From positions 3,100,001-3,164,000 of the forward strand of contig NZ_LT960611.1 of assembly GCF_900233005.1 (NCBI RefSeq): 64,000 nt of DNA. The letters are read 5' to 3'. The position numbers and the translations under genes are program-made. This stretch comes from Vibrio tapetis subsp. tapetis. Its GTDB lineage: Bacteria > Pseudomonadota > Gammaproteobacteria > Enterobacterales > Vibrionaceae. Below are positions 28,339 to 37,133 of the stretch, piece by piece. Position 1 is the stretch's first letter; each line of letters begins with the position of its first letter. The notes below the pieces were generated by a model, which had not been told where the DNA came from, made no database searches, and saw only the letters and a program-made list of their open reading frames with translations.

Positions 28339-28514
28339 AGATTACAGAGACGGGCTTTGCCCTGAGAATACAGAAAAGTGCGAAGAGGCTAGAGACTATA
28401 AAAGCAGGAACCGAAAGCGCAAACGAGGATAGATGAGAGATTGATGCTTTTTGCTTCTGCTTCTGCTTCTGCTTCTGCTTCTGCACTTATAGGAGCGCAG
28501 CGCATTCTGTATTC
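28339..28514. repeat. MITE-like structured repeat, copy 3 (core inverted)
   Basis: About 176 bp. The left module AGATTACAGAGACGGGCTTT is identical to copy 1, and the inner arms GAATACAGAA (28366-28375) and TTCTGTATTC (28505-28514) are perfect inverted repeats. Between them the core reads GCTAGAGACTATAAAAGCAG first and CACTTATAGGAGCGCAGCG last, which corresponds to the reverse complement of the copy 1 core. The core therefore appears flipped relative to the ends. Confidence 0.8.
28452..28484. repeat. 6-bp tandem array (TGCTTC)
   Basis: Five perfect units and a half unit of TGCTTC inside the core of repeat copy 3. Copies 1 and 2 have single or diverged versions at the matching place, so this is a local expansion. 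Confidence 0.93.
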
Positions 28515-28667
28515 GCTTTCAATCCCTCTCGCTTCTGATTTTTTTTGTTAAAAACTTTTACTACCGAAATATAATTAGGTCATTTATTGACGCAAAGCGG
28601 TAAAACTGTAGTAAAATTACGCTAATTTGTTTTGTAAGTTACTTTGAATTTGACGAGGTCGGAAATT

Positions 28668-30206
28668 ATGTCTACTAAGAAGCCAATGGCTTTAGTAATC
28701 CTAGACGGTTGGGGATACCGTGAAGATAACTCTAACAATGCGATCGCTAACGCGAAAACGCCAGTAATGGACGCATTGTTTGCAAACCAACCAAACACGC
28801 TAATCTCTGCATCAGGAATGGATGTGGGTTTACCAGATGGCCAAATGGGTAACTCTGAAGTGGGTCACACTAACATTGGTGCTGGTCGCGTGGTCTATCA
28901 AGATCTTACTCGTATTACTAAGTCTATTGCTGACGGCGAATTCGAGCAAACTGAAGCGCTTGTTAACGCTATCGATAAAGCCGTTTCAAATGGCAAAGCC
29001 GTTCACCTAATGGGCCTAATGTCTCCTGGTGGCGTTCATAGCCATGAAGATCACATCTACGCAGCCGTGAAAATGGCAGCAGCACGTGGCGCTGAAAAAA
29101 TCTACCTACACTGCTTCCTAGACGGACGTGATACTCCGCCACGTAGCGCACAGAATTCCCTACAACGTTTCCAAGACCTATTCGCAGAGCTTGGTAAAGG
29201 CCGTGTTGCTTCTCTTGTGGGTCGTTACTACGCAATGGACCGTGATAACAACTGGGATCGCGTTCAAGTTGCTTACGACTTACTGACTCAAGCAAAATCA
29301 GAGTTCACTGTTGATAGCGCAGTAGCAGGCCTTGAAGCCGCTTACGCTCGTGACGAAAACGATGAGTTTGTTAAAGCAACAGAAATCAAAGCTGAAGGCC
29401 AAGAGTCTGCCGCTATCGTTGATGGCGATGCCGTTATCTTCATGAACTACCGTGCTGACCGTGCTCGTCAGATCACACGTACTTTCGTTGAAGACTTTGC
29501 AGGTTTTGAGCGTGCGGTATTCCCCGCAATCGACTTCGTAATGCTAACTCAGTACGCAGCAGACATCCCGCTAGCGGCAGCATTCAAGCCAGCTTCTCTT
29601 GAGAACACATTTGGTGAGTGGCTATCTAAAGAAGGCAAAACTCAGCTTCGTATCTCTGAAACTGAAAAGTACGCGCACGTTACTTTCTTCTTCAACGGCG
29701 GTGTTGAAAACGAATTTGAAGGCGAAGTACGCAGCCTAGTTGCTTCACCAAAAGTAGCCACTTACGACCTACAACCAGAAATGAGCTCTGCTGAGCTAAC
29801 AGAAAAACTGGTTGCAGCGATTAAGTCTGGCGAATACGACAACATCATTTGTAACTACCCTAACCCAGATATGGTTGGTCACACTGGCGTTTACGAAGCA
29901 GCTGAAAAAGCAATCGAAGCCATTGATGAGTGCATGGCGAAAGTCATCGCAGCAATCAAAGAAGTCGATGGCCAAATGCTAGTAACCGCTGACCACGGTA
30001 ATGCAGAAATGATGGTTGACCCTGAAACAGGCGGCATCCACACAGCGCACACTAACCTACCTGTACCGCTAATCTACGTTGGTAACAAAGAACTAGAATT
30101 TGTTGAAGGCGGTAAGCTTTCTGATCTAGCACCAACAATGCTTAAGCTAACAGATATGGAAATCCCTGCGGAGATGTCTGGTCAGGTTATCGTTAATCTG
30201 AAATAA
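28668..30206 (+). CDS. gpmI: 2,3-bisphosphoglycerate-independent phosphoglycerate mutase
   Basis: 512 residues from the ATG at 28668 with GAGG and GGAA upstream; an in-frame TTG at 28644 is rejected. It interconverts 3- and 2-phosphoglycerate in glycolysis using two manganese ions. [10 protein letters not shown] holds the first metal Asp, GNSEVGH the phosphorylated Ser, and [10 protein letters not shown] and [12 protein letters not shown] the remaining metal ligands. Codon use looks like that of a highly expressed gene. A terminator-like hairpin follows. Confidence 0.97.
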   Translation: MSTKKPMALVILDGWGYREDNSNNAIANAKTPVMDALFANQPNTLISASGMDVGLPDGQMGNSEVGHTNIGAGRVVYQDLTRITKSIADGEFEQTEALVNAIDKAVSNGKAVHLMGLMSPGGVHSHEDHIYAAVKMAAARGAEKIYLHCFLDGRDTPPRSAQNSLQRFQDLFAELGKGRVASLVGRYYAMDRDNNWDRVQVAYDLLTQAKSEFTVDSAVAGLEAAYARDENDEFVKATEIKAEGQESAAIVDGDAVIFMNYRADRARQITRTFVEDFAGFERAVFPAIDFVMLTQYAADIPLAAAFKPASLENTFGEWLSKEGKTQLRISETEKYAHVTFFFNGGVENEFEGEVRSLVASPKVATYDLQPEMSSAELTEKLVAAIKSGEYDNIICNYPNPDMVGHTGVYEAAEKAIEAIDECMAKVIAAIKEVDGQMLVTADHGNAEMMVDPETGGIHTAHTNLPVPLIYVGNKELEFVEGGKLSDLAPTMLKLTDMEIPAEMSGQVIVNLK

Positions 30207-30220
30207 TCATTCCCAGTATC

Positions 30221-30270
30221 AAGAGCCTAGCCCATTCTCATAACGATGAGTATACGCAGGCTCTTTTATT
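30221..30270 (+). terminator. Intrinsic terminator behind gpmI
   Basis: AAGAGCCT (30221-30228) pairs with AGGCTCTT (30258-30265), followed by TTATT; an inner CTCAT/ATGAG stem extends the structure. It lies just ahead of envC. Confidence 0.65.
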
Positions 30271-30279
30271 GGCGATAAG

Positions 30280-31440
30280 ATGATTCAGATGTCCCTGATT
30301 AAGCAAACAGTATTCTTAAACGCCAGTGCCCTACGCACTGGCGTTTTGTCATGTCTAATAACTGTCGGTCTATGCTCTGCACTACCAGCAAATGCCAACC
30401 AAGCAGAACTCAAAGGCGTAAAGTCTGAAATAGCTCGCCAGCAACAACAACTGTCCTCAAATCAAAAGAAGTTCAACAAACAACAAAACGATCTTAAAAA
30501 GCACGAGCTGGCTATTTCGAGCCAAACTAAAAAAATTCATCAAACTGAACAACAACTCAAAACGGCCAATAAAAAACTCTCTCAGTATCAAACTCAATTT
30601 GGTCAACTTGAAGAACAAAAACAGCAGCAACTCGAAACCTTAAGCGAGCTGGTAAAAACCTATTACATCACTCGTCGCAAGTACGATACGGCAACGCTTT
30701 TCCAAGGCAATAACAAAGCCGAGTTAGACCGAATCAGTCATTATTTCCAACATCTTGCGACCCAGCGCGCCGCTGCCATTGAAGATTTAAGCCAAACAGA
30801 AAGCCAAATCGACTCAACGCATCAGGCGCTCAAACAAGAACAACAGCAGATCGCCAATTTACTCGACGCACAAAAAAAGCGCCGCAGTGAACTGCAGCGC
30901 TCTCAATCTAGCCGTAAAAAGACCTTAGCAAAAATTCAAACCAACATCCGTAGCGACAAAAACTATCTTGCCGAACTGCAAAAAAATGAAAACCGCCTAA
31001 AAGCCGAGATAGCAAAAGCCGCCAAACGCAACGCCGTATTAATGGACGGCCTCGCCAAACAACGCGGTAAGCTACCGTGGCCTCTAAAAGGCAAAATACT
31101 GCACAGCTTTGGCACCAAGCAAACTGGCCAGATCAATTGGAAAGGCGTCGTAATAGCCGCCAAGTACGAACAACCAGTGAAAGCCGTTTACTCTGGCACG
31201 GTGGTATTTGCAGAATACTTACGTGGTTATGGGTTGTTGGTACTGCTTGATCACGGAAAAGGCGACATGACCCTTTATGGGTTTAACCAAACCTTGATGA
31301 AGAAAGAAGGTGATAAAGTGAGGGCCGGAGAGACGATTGCTCTTGCTGGAGATACCGGAGGGCAAGATCGCGCTTCGCTGTATTTTGAGATTAGAAGGAA
31401 TAGTGAAGCGCAGAATCCGAAAAGGTGGTTGATGAGGTAG
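30280..31440 (+). CDS. envC: Murein hydrolase activator EnvC
   Basis: 386 residues. A signal peptide (about 1-40, ending ANA) is followed by a long coiled coil (about 45-250, many Q/K/E heptads) and a C-terminal LytM/M23 domain (about 268-386). The LytM domain is degenerate in the EnvC manner: LDHGKGDMTLYGFN and ASLYFEIRR lack the zinc-binding histidine set of true peptidases. It should activate the amidases AmiA/AmiB at the septum in concert with FtsEX. The gpmI-envC order is conserved in enterics. A second ATG lies nine bases into the frame. Confidence 0.94.
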   Translation: MIQMSLIKQTVFLNASALRTGVLSCLITVGLCSALPANANQAELKGVKSEIARQQQQLSSNQKKFNKQQNDLKKHELAISSQTKKIHQTEQQLKTANKKLSQYQTQFGQLEEQKQQQLETLSELVKTYYITRRKYDTATLFQGNNKAELDRISHYFQHLATQRAAAIEDLSQTESQIDSTHQALKQEQQQIANLLDAQKKRRSELQRSQSSRKKTLAKIQTNIRSDKNYLAELQKNENRLKAEIAKAAKRNAVLMDGLAKQRGKLPWPLKGKILHSFGTKQTGQINWKGVVIAAKYEQPVKAVYSGTVVFAEYLRGYGLLVLLDHGKGDMTLYGFNQTLMKKEGDKVRAGETIALAGDTGGQDRASLYFEIRRNSEAQNPKRWLMR

Positions 31441-31801
31441 GGAAAAACACTACAGAAACCACATGAAATTTCGACCATAGCTAGCGTCCAAGAGCCTTAC
31501 TTAGGTAGTATTCATCCAACACGCACTGCATTCGTTTACAATTAATACCACCCTTGAGGCCCTTGTCACTATTTAAAAGGTTCAAGCATACCTGCCTGCT
31601 CCTAGCGAAAGCCTCTGTGCAAGCGCGTTATATCATGCAATTCTTTTACACTTAACGCTCTCCAACAAAGCTTTGCAGCACTGACTGCTTATAATAAGCG
31701 GTGTTTTTCAAGCTAGTTGTCACTAGATGCTTAATCTAGTGTTCCTTGACTACCTCTAACGGTCAAGAAATAGTCTGGGCATTTATTCACTATCTATTGG
31801 G
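31441..31801. other. Convergent gap between envC and the glycan locus
   Basis: About 360 bases without a credible gene. Inverted repeats occur at 31722-31742 (CACTAGAT/ATCTAGTG) and 31745-31767 (CTTGAC/GTCAAG), close behind the end of the minus-strand glycan locus. They may help end its transcript, but neither is followed by a clear U-run. Nothing else was recognised. Confidence 0.4.
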
Positions 31802-32350
31802 TTACTTTACTGCATCACCAGAGCCATTGCCTGTTGCAGTCATAATTATGTATTTAAAGTAAGACTTTATCGTTAAAGTATCAATCATCTCCTTATCTGT
31901 TTTAGCCAATAACGCAGGAGTCGACATATCAATATTTTGCACTTGTGCTAAACCAGTTACTCCTGGTAGTACATTATATACACCTAGTGCGTCACGCTCC
32001 TTTATTAACTCTTCTTGGTTAAATAAGTTTGGTCTAGGACCAACTAAGCTCATTTCGCCTTTTAGCACATTAATCAACTGTGGTAGTTCATCAATTTTTG
32101 TTTTACGTAAAAAATAGCCTAACTTTGTAATGGGTACATTGCTTACTAAGTGGCTAGCTACCGACTTAGTTTCTACTGGCATAGTACGAAACTTAATTAA
32201 TCTAAATGGTTTTTTATGGCGCCCAACTCGCTCTTGAATAAAAACAGGAGAGCCTATATCAAACAGACCAATAATAATAACAACAAGCAGAATTGGCCAT
32301 AAAAGAAGCAAGCCAAAAAACGCAGCTATAACATCAATAACTCGTATCAT
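31802..32350 (-). CDS. Small initiating sugar-1-phosphate transferase (WbpL-independent, PglC/WreU type)
   Basis: 182 residues of the bacterial sugar transferase (polyprenyl-phosphate hexose-1-phosphate transferase) family. It has only the catalytic domain: one re-entrant membrane helix (about 4-28), the cytoplasmic KFRTMP segment, and the conserved LRKTKIDELPQLINVLKGEMSLVGPRP with the catalytic Asp-Glu pair. Such enzymes put the first sugar phosphate on undecaprenyl phosphate at the inner membrane. The neighbouring WbpV-like reductase and WbpM-like dehydratase suggest UDP-QuiNAc (or a relative) as donor, as for Rhizobium WreU. It is the last gene of the locus, 6 bases behind the reductase. 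A decayed paralog lies at 36.7-36.9 kb. Confidence 0.88.
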   Translation of the reverse strand: MIRVIDVIAAFFGLLLLWPILLVVIIIGLFDIGSPVFIQERVGRHKKPFRLIKFRTMPVETKSVASHLVSNVPITKLGYFLRKTKIDELPQLINVLKGEMSLVGPRPNLFNQEELIKERDALGVYNVLPGVTGLAQVQNIDMSTPALLAKTDKEMIDTLTIKSYFKYIIMTATGNGSGDAVK

Positions 32351-32356
32351 ATCTTA

Positions 32357-33328
32357 TTACTTCTTTCGTGATTTTAAAAATTCATTAGCGGTGTCATTAA
32401 AACCATCCTCAAAACTATAAGGTGGCCTCCAACCAAGCACTTCTTTTGTATGTGAAATATCCACCTGCAAAGACCCGAGTAATCTATCAATAATATCTTT
32501 TTTTCCACATATGTTACCCATAAGATTATAGCAACACTTGGGAACAGGTAATTGCCACTGGGGCTTACCTAAAGACTTGGCCATTTGGCGAACCATTTCT
32601 GATGTTGAAACATCGTGATCATCAGAAACCAAGAAAATTTGGTTAGATGCTTGGGGATGTTCAATACAAGTGATAACAAGATCAACTAAGTTATTTACAT
32701 ATACTAGACTACGTTTATTACTAGTAATACAACCAAATGGTAACGGAACACCTCGATTAACCAAATTAAGTAGAGAAGCAAAATTTGCTTTAACCTCAGG
32801 GCCGTAAATTAACGGAGATCGAATAATAACCACCTCTAAGTCTGATTTACTCGCAAGCTCCAAGAGTTTTTCTTCAGCTTCAGCTTTAGACTGACCATAA
32901 AAATCCTCTGCCGCCGGAATGTCAGTAGAGGTATATGGCGCCCCTAATAAGGTAGATTCTCCATTAACTTTAATTGTGCTAATAAATATAAACCTCTTAA
33001 CCCCTGAATCGATAGCTTGCCTTGCTAGATTAAGCGTTCCAAGCGTATTAACATCTCTATATTCTGCTAAAGAATCTGAAGATTCATCAGACATAACATG
33101 AACTCGAGCAGCGGTATGGATAATAACGTCTACACCAGTTAGAGCGCTTTGCCAATTTGTAGAGCCATTAATTGAACCAACTTCCTGTACATTTTCACTT
33201 AACGTTATGTTTTCATCACATACCCGAACAGCACTTTTGACTAATGAATACTTATTACCTAAAGATTGAACTAATTGTTTTCCCAGAAAACCATTAGCAC
33301 CTGTTATTAAACAGCCTTTATTTATCAC
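32357..33328 (-). CDS. WbpV-like NAD-dependent 4-ketosugar reductase/epimerase
   Basis: 323 residues if started at the GTG at 33328; a GTG at 33337 is the alternative, and no ATG is available. It is an extended SDR: CLITGANGFLGKQLV binds NAD, STIKVNGE supplies the active-site Ser/Thr, and DFYGQSKAEAEEKL is the YxxxK motif. The sequence resembles WbpV/WreQ, which reduce UDP-4-keto-6-deoxy-GlcNAc to UDP-QuiNAc. The WbpM-like dehydratase two genes upstream would supply that substrate and the sugar transferase downstream would use the product. The start overlaps the 3' end of the glycosyltransferase gene. An epimerase role cannot be excluded. Confidence 0.82.
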   Translation of the reverse strand: MINKGCLITGANGFLGKQLVQSLGNKYSLVKSAVRVCDENITLSENVQEVGSINGSTNWQSALTGVDVIIHTAARVHVMSDESSDSLAEYRDVNTLGTLNLARQAIDSGVKRFIFISTIKVNGESTLLGAPYTSTDIPAAEDFYGQSKAEAEEKLLELASKSDLEVVIIRSPLIYGPEVKANFASLLNLVNRGVPLPFGCITSNKRSLVYVNNLVDLVITCIEHPQASNQIFLVSDDHDVSTSEMVRQMAKSLGKPQWQLPVPKCCYNLMGNICGKKDIIDRLLGSLQVDISHTKEVLGWRPPYSFEDGFNDTANEFLKSRKK

Positions 33329-34502
33329 CAAAATCACCCATCAACTTTTTATATTCGTCAACCACTAGAGAATTAACCTGGTCTGAACCAAAATATTTTA
33401 TCGCTCTATTCCTAGCATTTACTCCCATTTCAGACCTTAATACATGGTCAGTTAAGAGTAAGTGAAGCGCGCTAGCTAATGACTTAACATTTTTTGCCTC
33501 TACTAGTACCCCTGTTTCTCCATCTTGAACAGCATCACTCAATCCATAAATATTAGATGCAACAGAAGGTATTCCCATAGACGCTGATTCAATAATAACA
33601 GTACCAAATCCTTCTCTATAGCTAGGTAAACAAAAAACATCTGCTATGGATAAGTACTTTTCAGGGGAATCCGTAAACCCTGTAGATATAACTCTCTCCC
33701 TTGAAGAAATATAAGTACTTAAATCTAACCCATCAACCTTTAACTCTTCATCAATCGGGCCGACCAATAGCAATGACACATTAACTTTGTCAGCAATTAG
33801 CATTTCAAAAGCTTTCAATAACTCTAAAATCCCTTTATCTCTGGTTATTCTGCCAACAAAAATTAGAACTACAGCATCTTCTGAGATGTTTAAAAGGTTA
33901 CGAAGTTCATTTTTCGTACTATCGGGAAAACGATCCCTATTAAATCTGCTTAAATTTACTCCTGCTAATGAACCTTCACCTAAAACGGTTAGGTCATCTT
34001 GTTTACATACTCCTTCAGATATAAGAAACTGCTTTTGACTTTCACTATCAGCATAGCAATGGTGATTAAGCTTGATCATTAATTTATCAAGAAGTTTTAA
34101 CAACTTCCTTGACCAGCCTTTTTTCTCTGCCCACACCTGTCCAGTAAAGGTGTGTATTCGAACTGGTGTCCTAGCTAAAAAACCAGCGATAGATGAAAGC
34201 AAACCAGCCTTCGGCGTCGTTGAGTGTATAATATCAAATCTTCTAGCCCGAAAAGCTACATACAAGTCAACTAGCGCCTTGAAGTCATTAACAACTTCTA
34301 TTTTTCTAGGAATTTTCACCTCAATTGTAGAATGCATTGCATCAAACAAAATTTCATTTTCATAGGGTTCAGCAGGACTAGTAATTATAGATACATTGCC
34401 TCCCGCAAGGTGGATATCTTTCAACTGAGTAGACAACTGCGAATACACAAAAAAAGGAACTGTTGATACTCGGGCAATATTAGTATTTTCTATACCATTC
34501 AT
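33318..34502 (-). CDS. GT4-family glycosyltransferase
   Basis: 394 residues with the GT-B fold. The N-terminal half contains HSTTPKAGLLSSIAGFLARTPVRIHTFTGQ, typical of transferases in O-antigen clusters. The C-terminal half has VFVGRITRDKGILELLKAF and the donor-binding EX7E motif in PSYREGFGTVIIESASMGIPSVAS. Retaining transfer of a sugar to the lipid-linked QuiNAc-type primer is plausible from the position between dehydratase and reductase, but the sugar is unknown. The gene ends inside the start of the reductase gene; about 200 bases without a gene lie ahead of it. Confidence 0.87.
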   Translation of the reverse strand: MNGIENTNIARVSTVPFFVYSQLSTQLKDIHLAGGNVSIITSPAEPYENEILFDAMHSTIEVKIPRKIEVVNDFKALVDLYVAFRARRFDIIHSTTPKAGLLSSIAGFLARTPVRIHTFTGQVWAEKKGWSRKLLKLLDKLMIKLNHHCYADSESQKQFLISEGVCKQDDLTVLGEGSLAGVNLSRFNRDRFPDSTKNELRNLLNISEDAVVLIFVGRITRDKGILELLKAFEMLIADKVNVSLLLVGPIDEELKVDGLDLSTYISSRERVISTGFTDSPEKYLSIADVFCLPSYREGFGTVIIESASMGIPSVASNIYGLSDAVQDGETGVLVEAKNVKSLASALHLLLTDHVLRSEMGVNARNRAIKYFGSDQVNSLVVDEYKKLMGDFGDK

Positions 34503-34698
34503 TTATCGAACCTTAACAATTAAATAATCACTTACAAATCAATACTAAATAACTAGTCCAATTTATGCCTAACTTTCAGTAGACCATTGATTCTATGACA
34601 ACCGTACTAACATCCCCCGCTGTTACTGGTTGAACTTTACTTTGTCAATTAACACCATTCACTTAAAGACCAGCCTAAATAATGGTGTCATTGAGTTC

Positions 34699-36618
34699 TT
34701 ATATTTTATTCTTCACATTCCAAACCAAATCTCCAATCCCATCTGTCGGATTGAACCCCGTTGGCGTTTCCAGAAAAATATCGCGAATATCTTGATGCTT
34801 AAGTTCATGGCACGCTTTATCGAGCCTATCGAGTACAACAGAAAACTCATCAAGCGCTAAATAGCTTTCATTGGCACTCATGATTCGTTGATGTTGAGTC
34901 TGAACCACATTGTCTCCAATCAGCAACTCCTCGAAAAGCTTTTCACCAGGGCGAAGACCTGTGAACTTAATTTCCACATCGCCATGTGGGTTTTCAGCAG
35001 ATTTCACTTCAAGGCCAGACAGCTGAATCAGGTTCGTCGCTAGATCGACAATCCTAACTGGCTCGCCCATATCGAGTACAAACACATCACCACCTTTACC
35101 CATCGCACCGGCTTGGATAACCAGTTGCGCAGCTTCAGGGATAGTCATGAAGTAGCGGATGATATCGGGGTGAGTAACTGTGATTGGTTTACCTTCGGCA
35201 ATCTGTTTTTTGAATAGTGGGATCACCGAACCTGAAGAACCAAGCACATTACCAAAGCGAACCATAGCGAACCGGGTGCCCTTTTCTTTTTCCGTTTCTT
35301 GCTCTGCAAGTGCTTGCAAACCCAGTTCGGCCATACGCTTGGTAGTGCCCATTACATTAGTTGGGCGCACCGCTTTGTCTGTTGAAATAAGTACAAAGGA
35401 TTCAACTCCGGCCTCAATCGCGGCTTTTGCGGTGTAGTAAGTACCAAAGACGTTATTGCGAACGCCTTCCACCACATTGTACTCCACTAATGGAACGTGC
35501 TTGTACGCGGCAGCATGGTAAACCGTCTGAACCTTGAACGACTCCATAACTGAAAGTAAGCGATCACTTCGCTGAACTGAACCTAAAATAGTGACAATTT
35601 CACAGTCAATCGCATGAAGCAGAGCGTACTCTGATAGCTCTTTATCTATTTGATATAAGCCGAACTCAGAAAGCTCAAACAGAATCAGTTTTGTTGGTTC
35701 TTGAGTTAAGATTTGACGACAAAGCTCCGATCCGATAGAGCCACCAGCGCCAGTAACCATGACAACTTTATTAGAAATGTTTGCAGAAAGTAGCGATTGT
35801 TCAGGAACAACTGAATCGCGCCCCAACAGATCTTCTATCTCAACTTCTTTAAGTTGATCAATCGAGATCTTCCCATTAACAATGTCTGCAAAGTTTGGGA
35901 TTGTCAGCACATCTAGATGCTTATCGACAATGGACTCAATGACCTCTCTGCGCTCAGTGCGACTTGCAGACGGCATTGCCAATAACACTTTTTTAATACG
36001 ATGTTTTTTTACCATGCGATCAAGATATTTACGCCTATAGACAGGAATCCCCTGAATACTGGTCTTATGAATTTTTCTATTGTCGTCAATAAATACAACT
36101 GGATTATAGTCATTGCCTTGACAAAGAACATTCGCTAGCTGCCTTCCAGCAGAGCCGGCTCCATAGATAAGCACTGGTTCTTTGTGCCTACCAATTAGTT
36201 CAGAAACTAGCAAACGCACAACTAAACGTGAGCCTCCACAAAGCAAAACGATAAAAGTCGCGTAAATAATAGGTACAGAACGAGGCAAAAACGTCTGGTC
36301 ATAGTAAGCAAACAGTACAAATGATAACGCAGACACCGCTGCGGAGATGCAAATGCTTACGACTGCATATAAACTTAAATAACGTAATATAGCTCGATAC
36401 AAACCACTTTGTGCAAATAGTAATAATGTAAATAGTTCAACTAACGCTAACAATCGCCAATAATCTGATTCATTAATATAGCCATCTAAATAACCTAAAC
36501 GTACGTAAAAGCTCCCCCAAAAGGCAAGACCGATAAAAGCAAGATCAATACACACGCTCACAATGCGCTTTAATAGCCTTGGCATAGTCCAAATTGGATT
36601 TAAAAATGTCACTAACAC
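34699..36618 (-). CDS. WbpM-like membrane UDP-GlcNAc 4,6-dehydratase
   Basis: 639 residues. Four N-terminal membrane helices (about 14-130) are followed by a CoA-binding-like Rossmann domain (VLIYGAGSAGRQLANVL, about 148) and the SDR dehydratase domain (about 285-600, VMVTGAGGSIGSELCRQIL). The catalytic region reads STDKAVRPTNVMGTTKRMAE, with Met in place of the usual Tyr (SMK triad), as in WbpM/FlaA1-type C6-dehydratases. The product UDP-4-keto-6-deoxy-GlcNAc feeds QuiNAc, FucNAc or bacillosamine routes. The start is GTG at 36618; GTG 36612 and ATG 36585 are alternatives. A terminator lies immediately upstream. Confidence 0.9.
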   Translation of the reverse strand: MLVTFLNPIWTMPRLLKRIVSVCIDLAFIGLAFWGSFYVRLGYLDGYINESDYWRLLALVELFTLLLFAQSGLYRAILRYLSLYAVVSICISAAVSALSFVLFAYYDQTFLPRSVPIIYATFIVLLCGGSRLVVRLLVSELIGRHKEPVLIYGAGSAGRQLANVLCQGNDYNPVVFIDDNRKIHKTSIQGIPVYRRKYLDRMVKKHRIKKVLLAMPSASRTERREVIESIVDKHLDVLTIPNFADIVNGKISIDQLKEVEIEDLLGRDSVVPEQSLLSANISNKVVMVTGAGGSIGSELCRQILTQEPTKLILFELSEFGLYQIDKELSEYALLHAIDCEIVTILGSVQRSDRLLSVMESFKVQTVYHAAAYKHVPLVEYNVVEGVRNNVFGTYYTAKAAIEAGVESFVLISTDKAVRPTNVMGTTKRMAELGLQALAEQETEKEKGTRFAMVRFGNVLGSSGSVIPLFKKQIAEGKPITVTHPDIIRYFMTIPEAAQLVIQAGAMGKGGDVFVLDMGEPVRIVDLATNLIQLSGLEVKSAENPHGDVEIKFTGLRPGEKLFEELLIGDNVVQTQHQRIMSANESYLALDEFSVVLDRLDKACHELKHQDIRDIFLETPTGFNPTDGIGDLVWNVKNKI

Positions 36619-36653
36619 TATCTCTCATGATTACTTAAGCTCATACTACCAAA

Positions 36654-36676
36654 AAGAGCCACGTTATGCGGCTCTT
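36654..36676 (-). terminator. Intrinsic terminator inside the glycan locus
   Basis: On the minus strand AAGAGCC and GGCTCTT form a 7-bp stem with a 9-base loop followed by TTTTT. It sits behind the decayed sugar-transferase gene, marking what was once an operon end, and ahead of the WbpM-like gene. Confidence 0.8.
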
Positions 36677-36894
36677 ATCCAATACACACTCACCACCCGC
36701 CCCCTAACGATATACTTAAAGTAATCTTTGAAGCAAAGCTTATCGAGCATCTGTCTATCGGTTCTTGCTAATAGTTCTAGACTAGACTCATCAATGTTGT
36801 TGTTCTGCGCCAGCCTCATTAGACCAGGTAATACATCATAGATGCCTAGCTTATCTCATTTTTGTCGCATCAAATTAACCACTCGTTCTAGTTC
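36664..36894 (-). pseudogene. Decayed 3' remnant of a sugar transferase
   Basis: Translating the minus strand gives KLGIYDVLPGLMRLAQNNNI, then DESSLELLARTDRQMLDKL and CFKDYFKYIV up to a TAA at 36664. This aligns throughout with the end of the intact sugar transferase at 31802 (ALGVYNVLPGVTGLAQVQNI, then KTDKEMIDTLTIKSYFKYII). An in-frame TGA interrupts the sequence before DKLG and a TAA lies further upstream, and the catalytic half is missing. It is therefore a broken second initiating-transferase gene. Confidence 0.85.
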
Positions 36895-37133
36895 CACTTA
36901 GCCTTTGTCAGGGCATCTCCAACCTAACGTAGGAACGATGACCAAATCAGAAAACACCAACATTGGACGAACATCACTTCCAAACTGCAAGATAATGGCC
37001 TTTCTATTCCGATCTTTGGCCAAGTTATGCTTTGCGAGCTTCTAGAGGTGAGAATAGAAAACCAAGAGACAATAACTATGTATACTCTTTTTAAACTAAG
37101 CCAACCCCAAATATAACACTTCGTTCATATTCA
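36895..37133. other. Decayed sequence behind the GT2 gene
   Basis: This completes the roughly 500-base gap between the WbpM-like and GT2 genes. The minus strand has a short open stretch (RKAIILQFGSDVRPMLVFSD and following) bounded by stops, in the same frame as the transferase remnant. It could be more of the same decayed region or a second fragment; no family was recognised. No transposase remnant was seen. Confidence 0.4.

Larger units (their letters stand above)
28221..28667. other. Intergenic region with repeat copy 3 and the gpmI promoter
   Basis: About 450 bases between the divergent rhodanese and gpmI genes. The middle is taken up by copy 3 of the MITE-like repeat and its hexamer array. 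Downstream of it TTGACG (28587-28592) with TAAAAT (28612-28617) could be the gpmI promoter, although the 19-base spacer is long. Confidence 0.45.

Noticed and set aside
36895..37133. Insertion-sequence remnant as cause of the broken transferase gene
   Set aside because: No transposase-like translation and no clear terminal inverted repeats were found in the gap.
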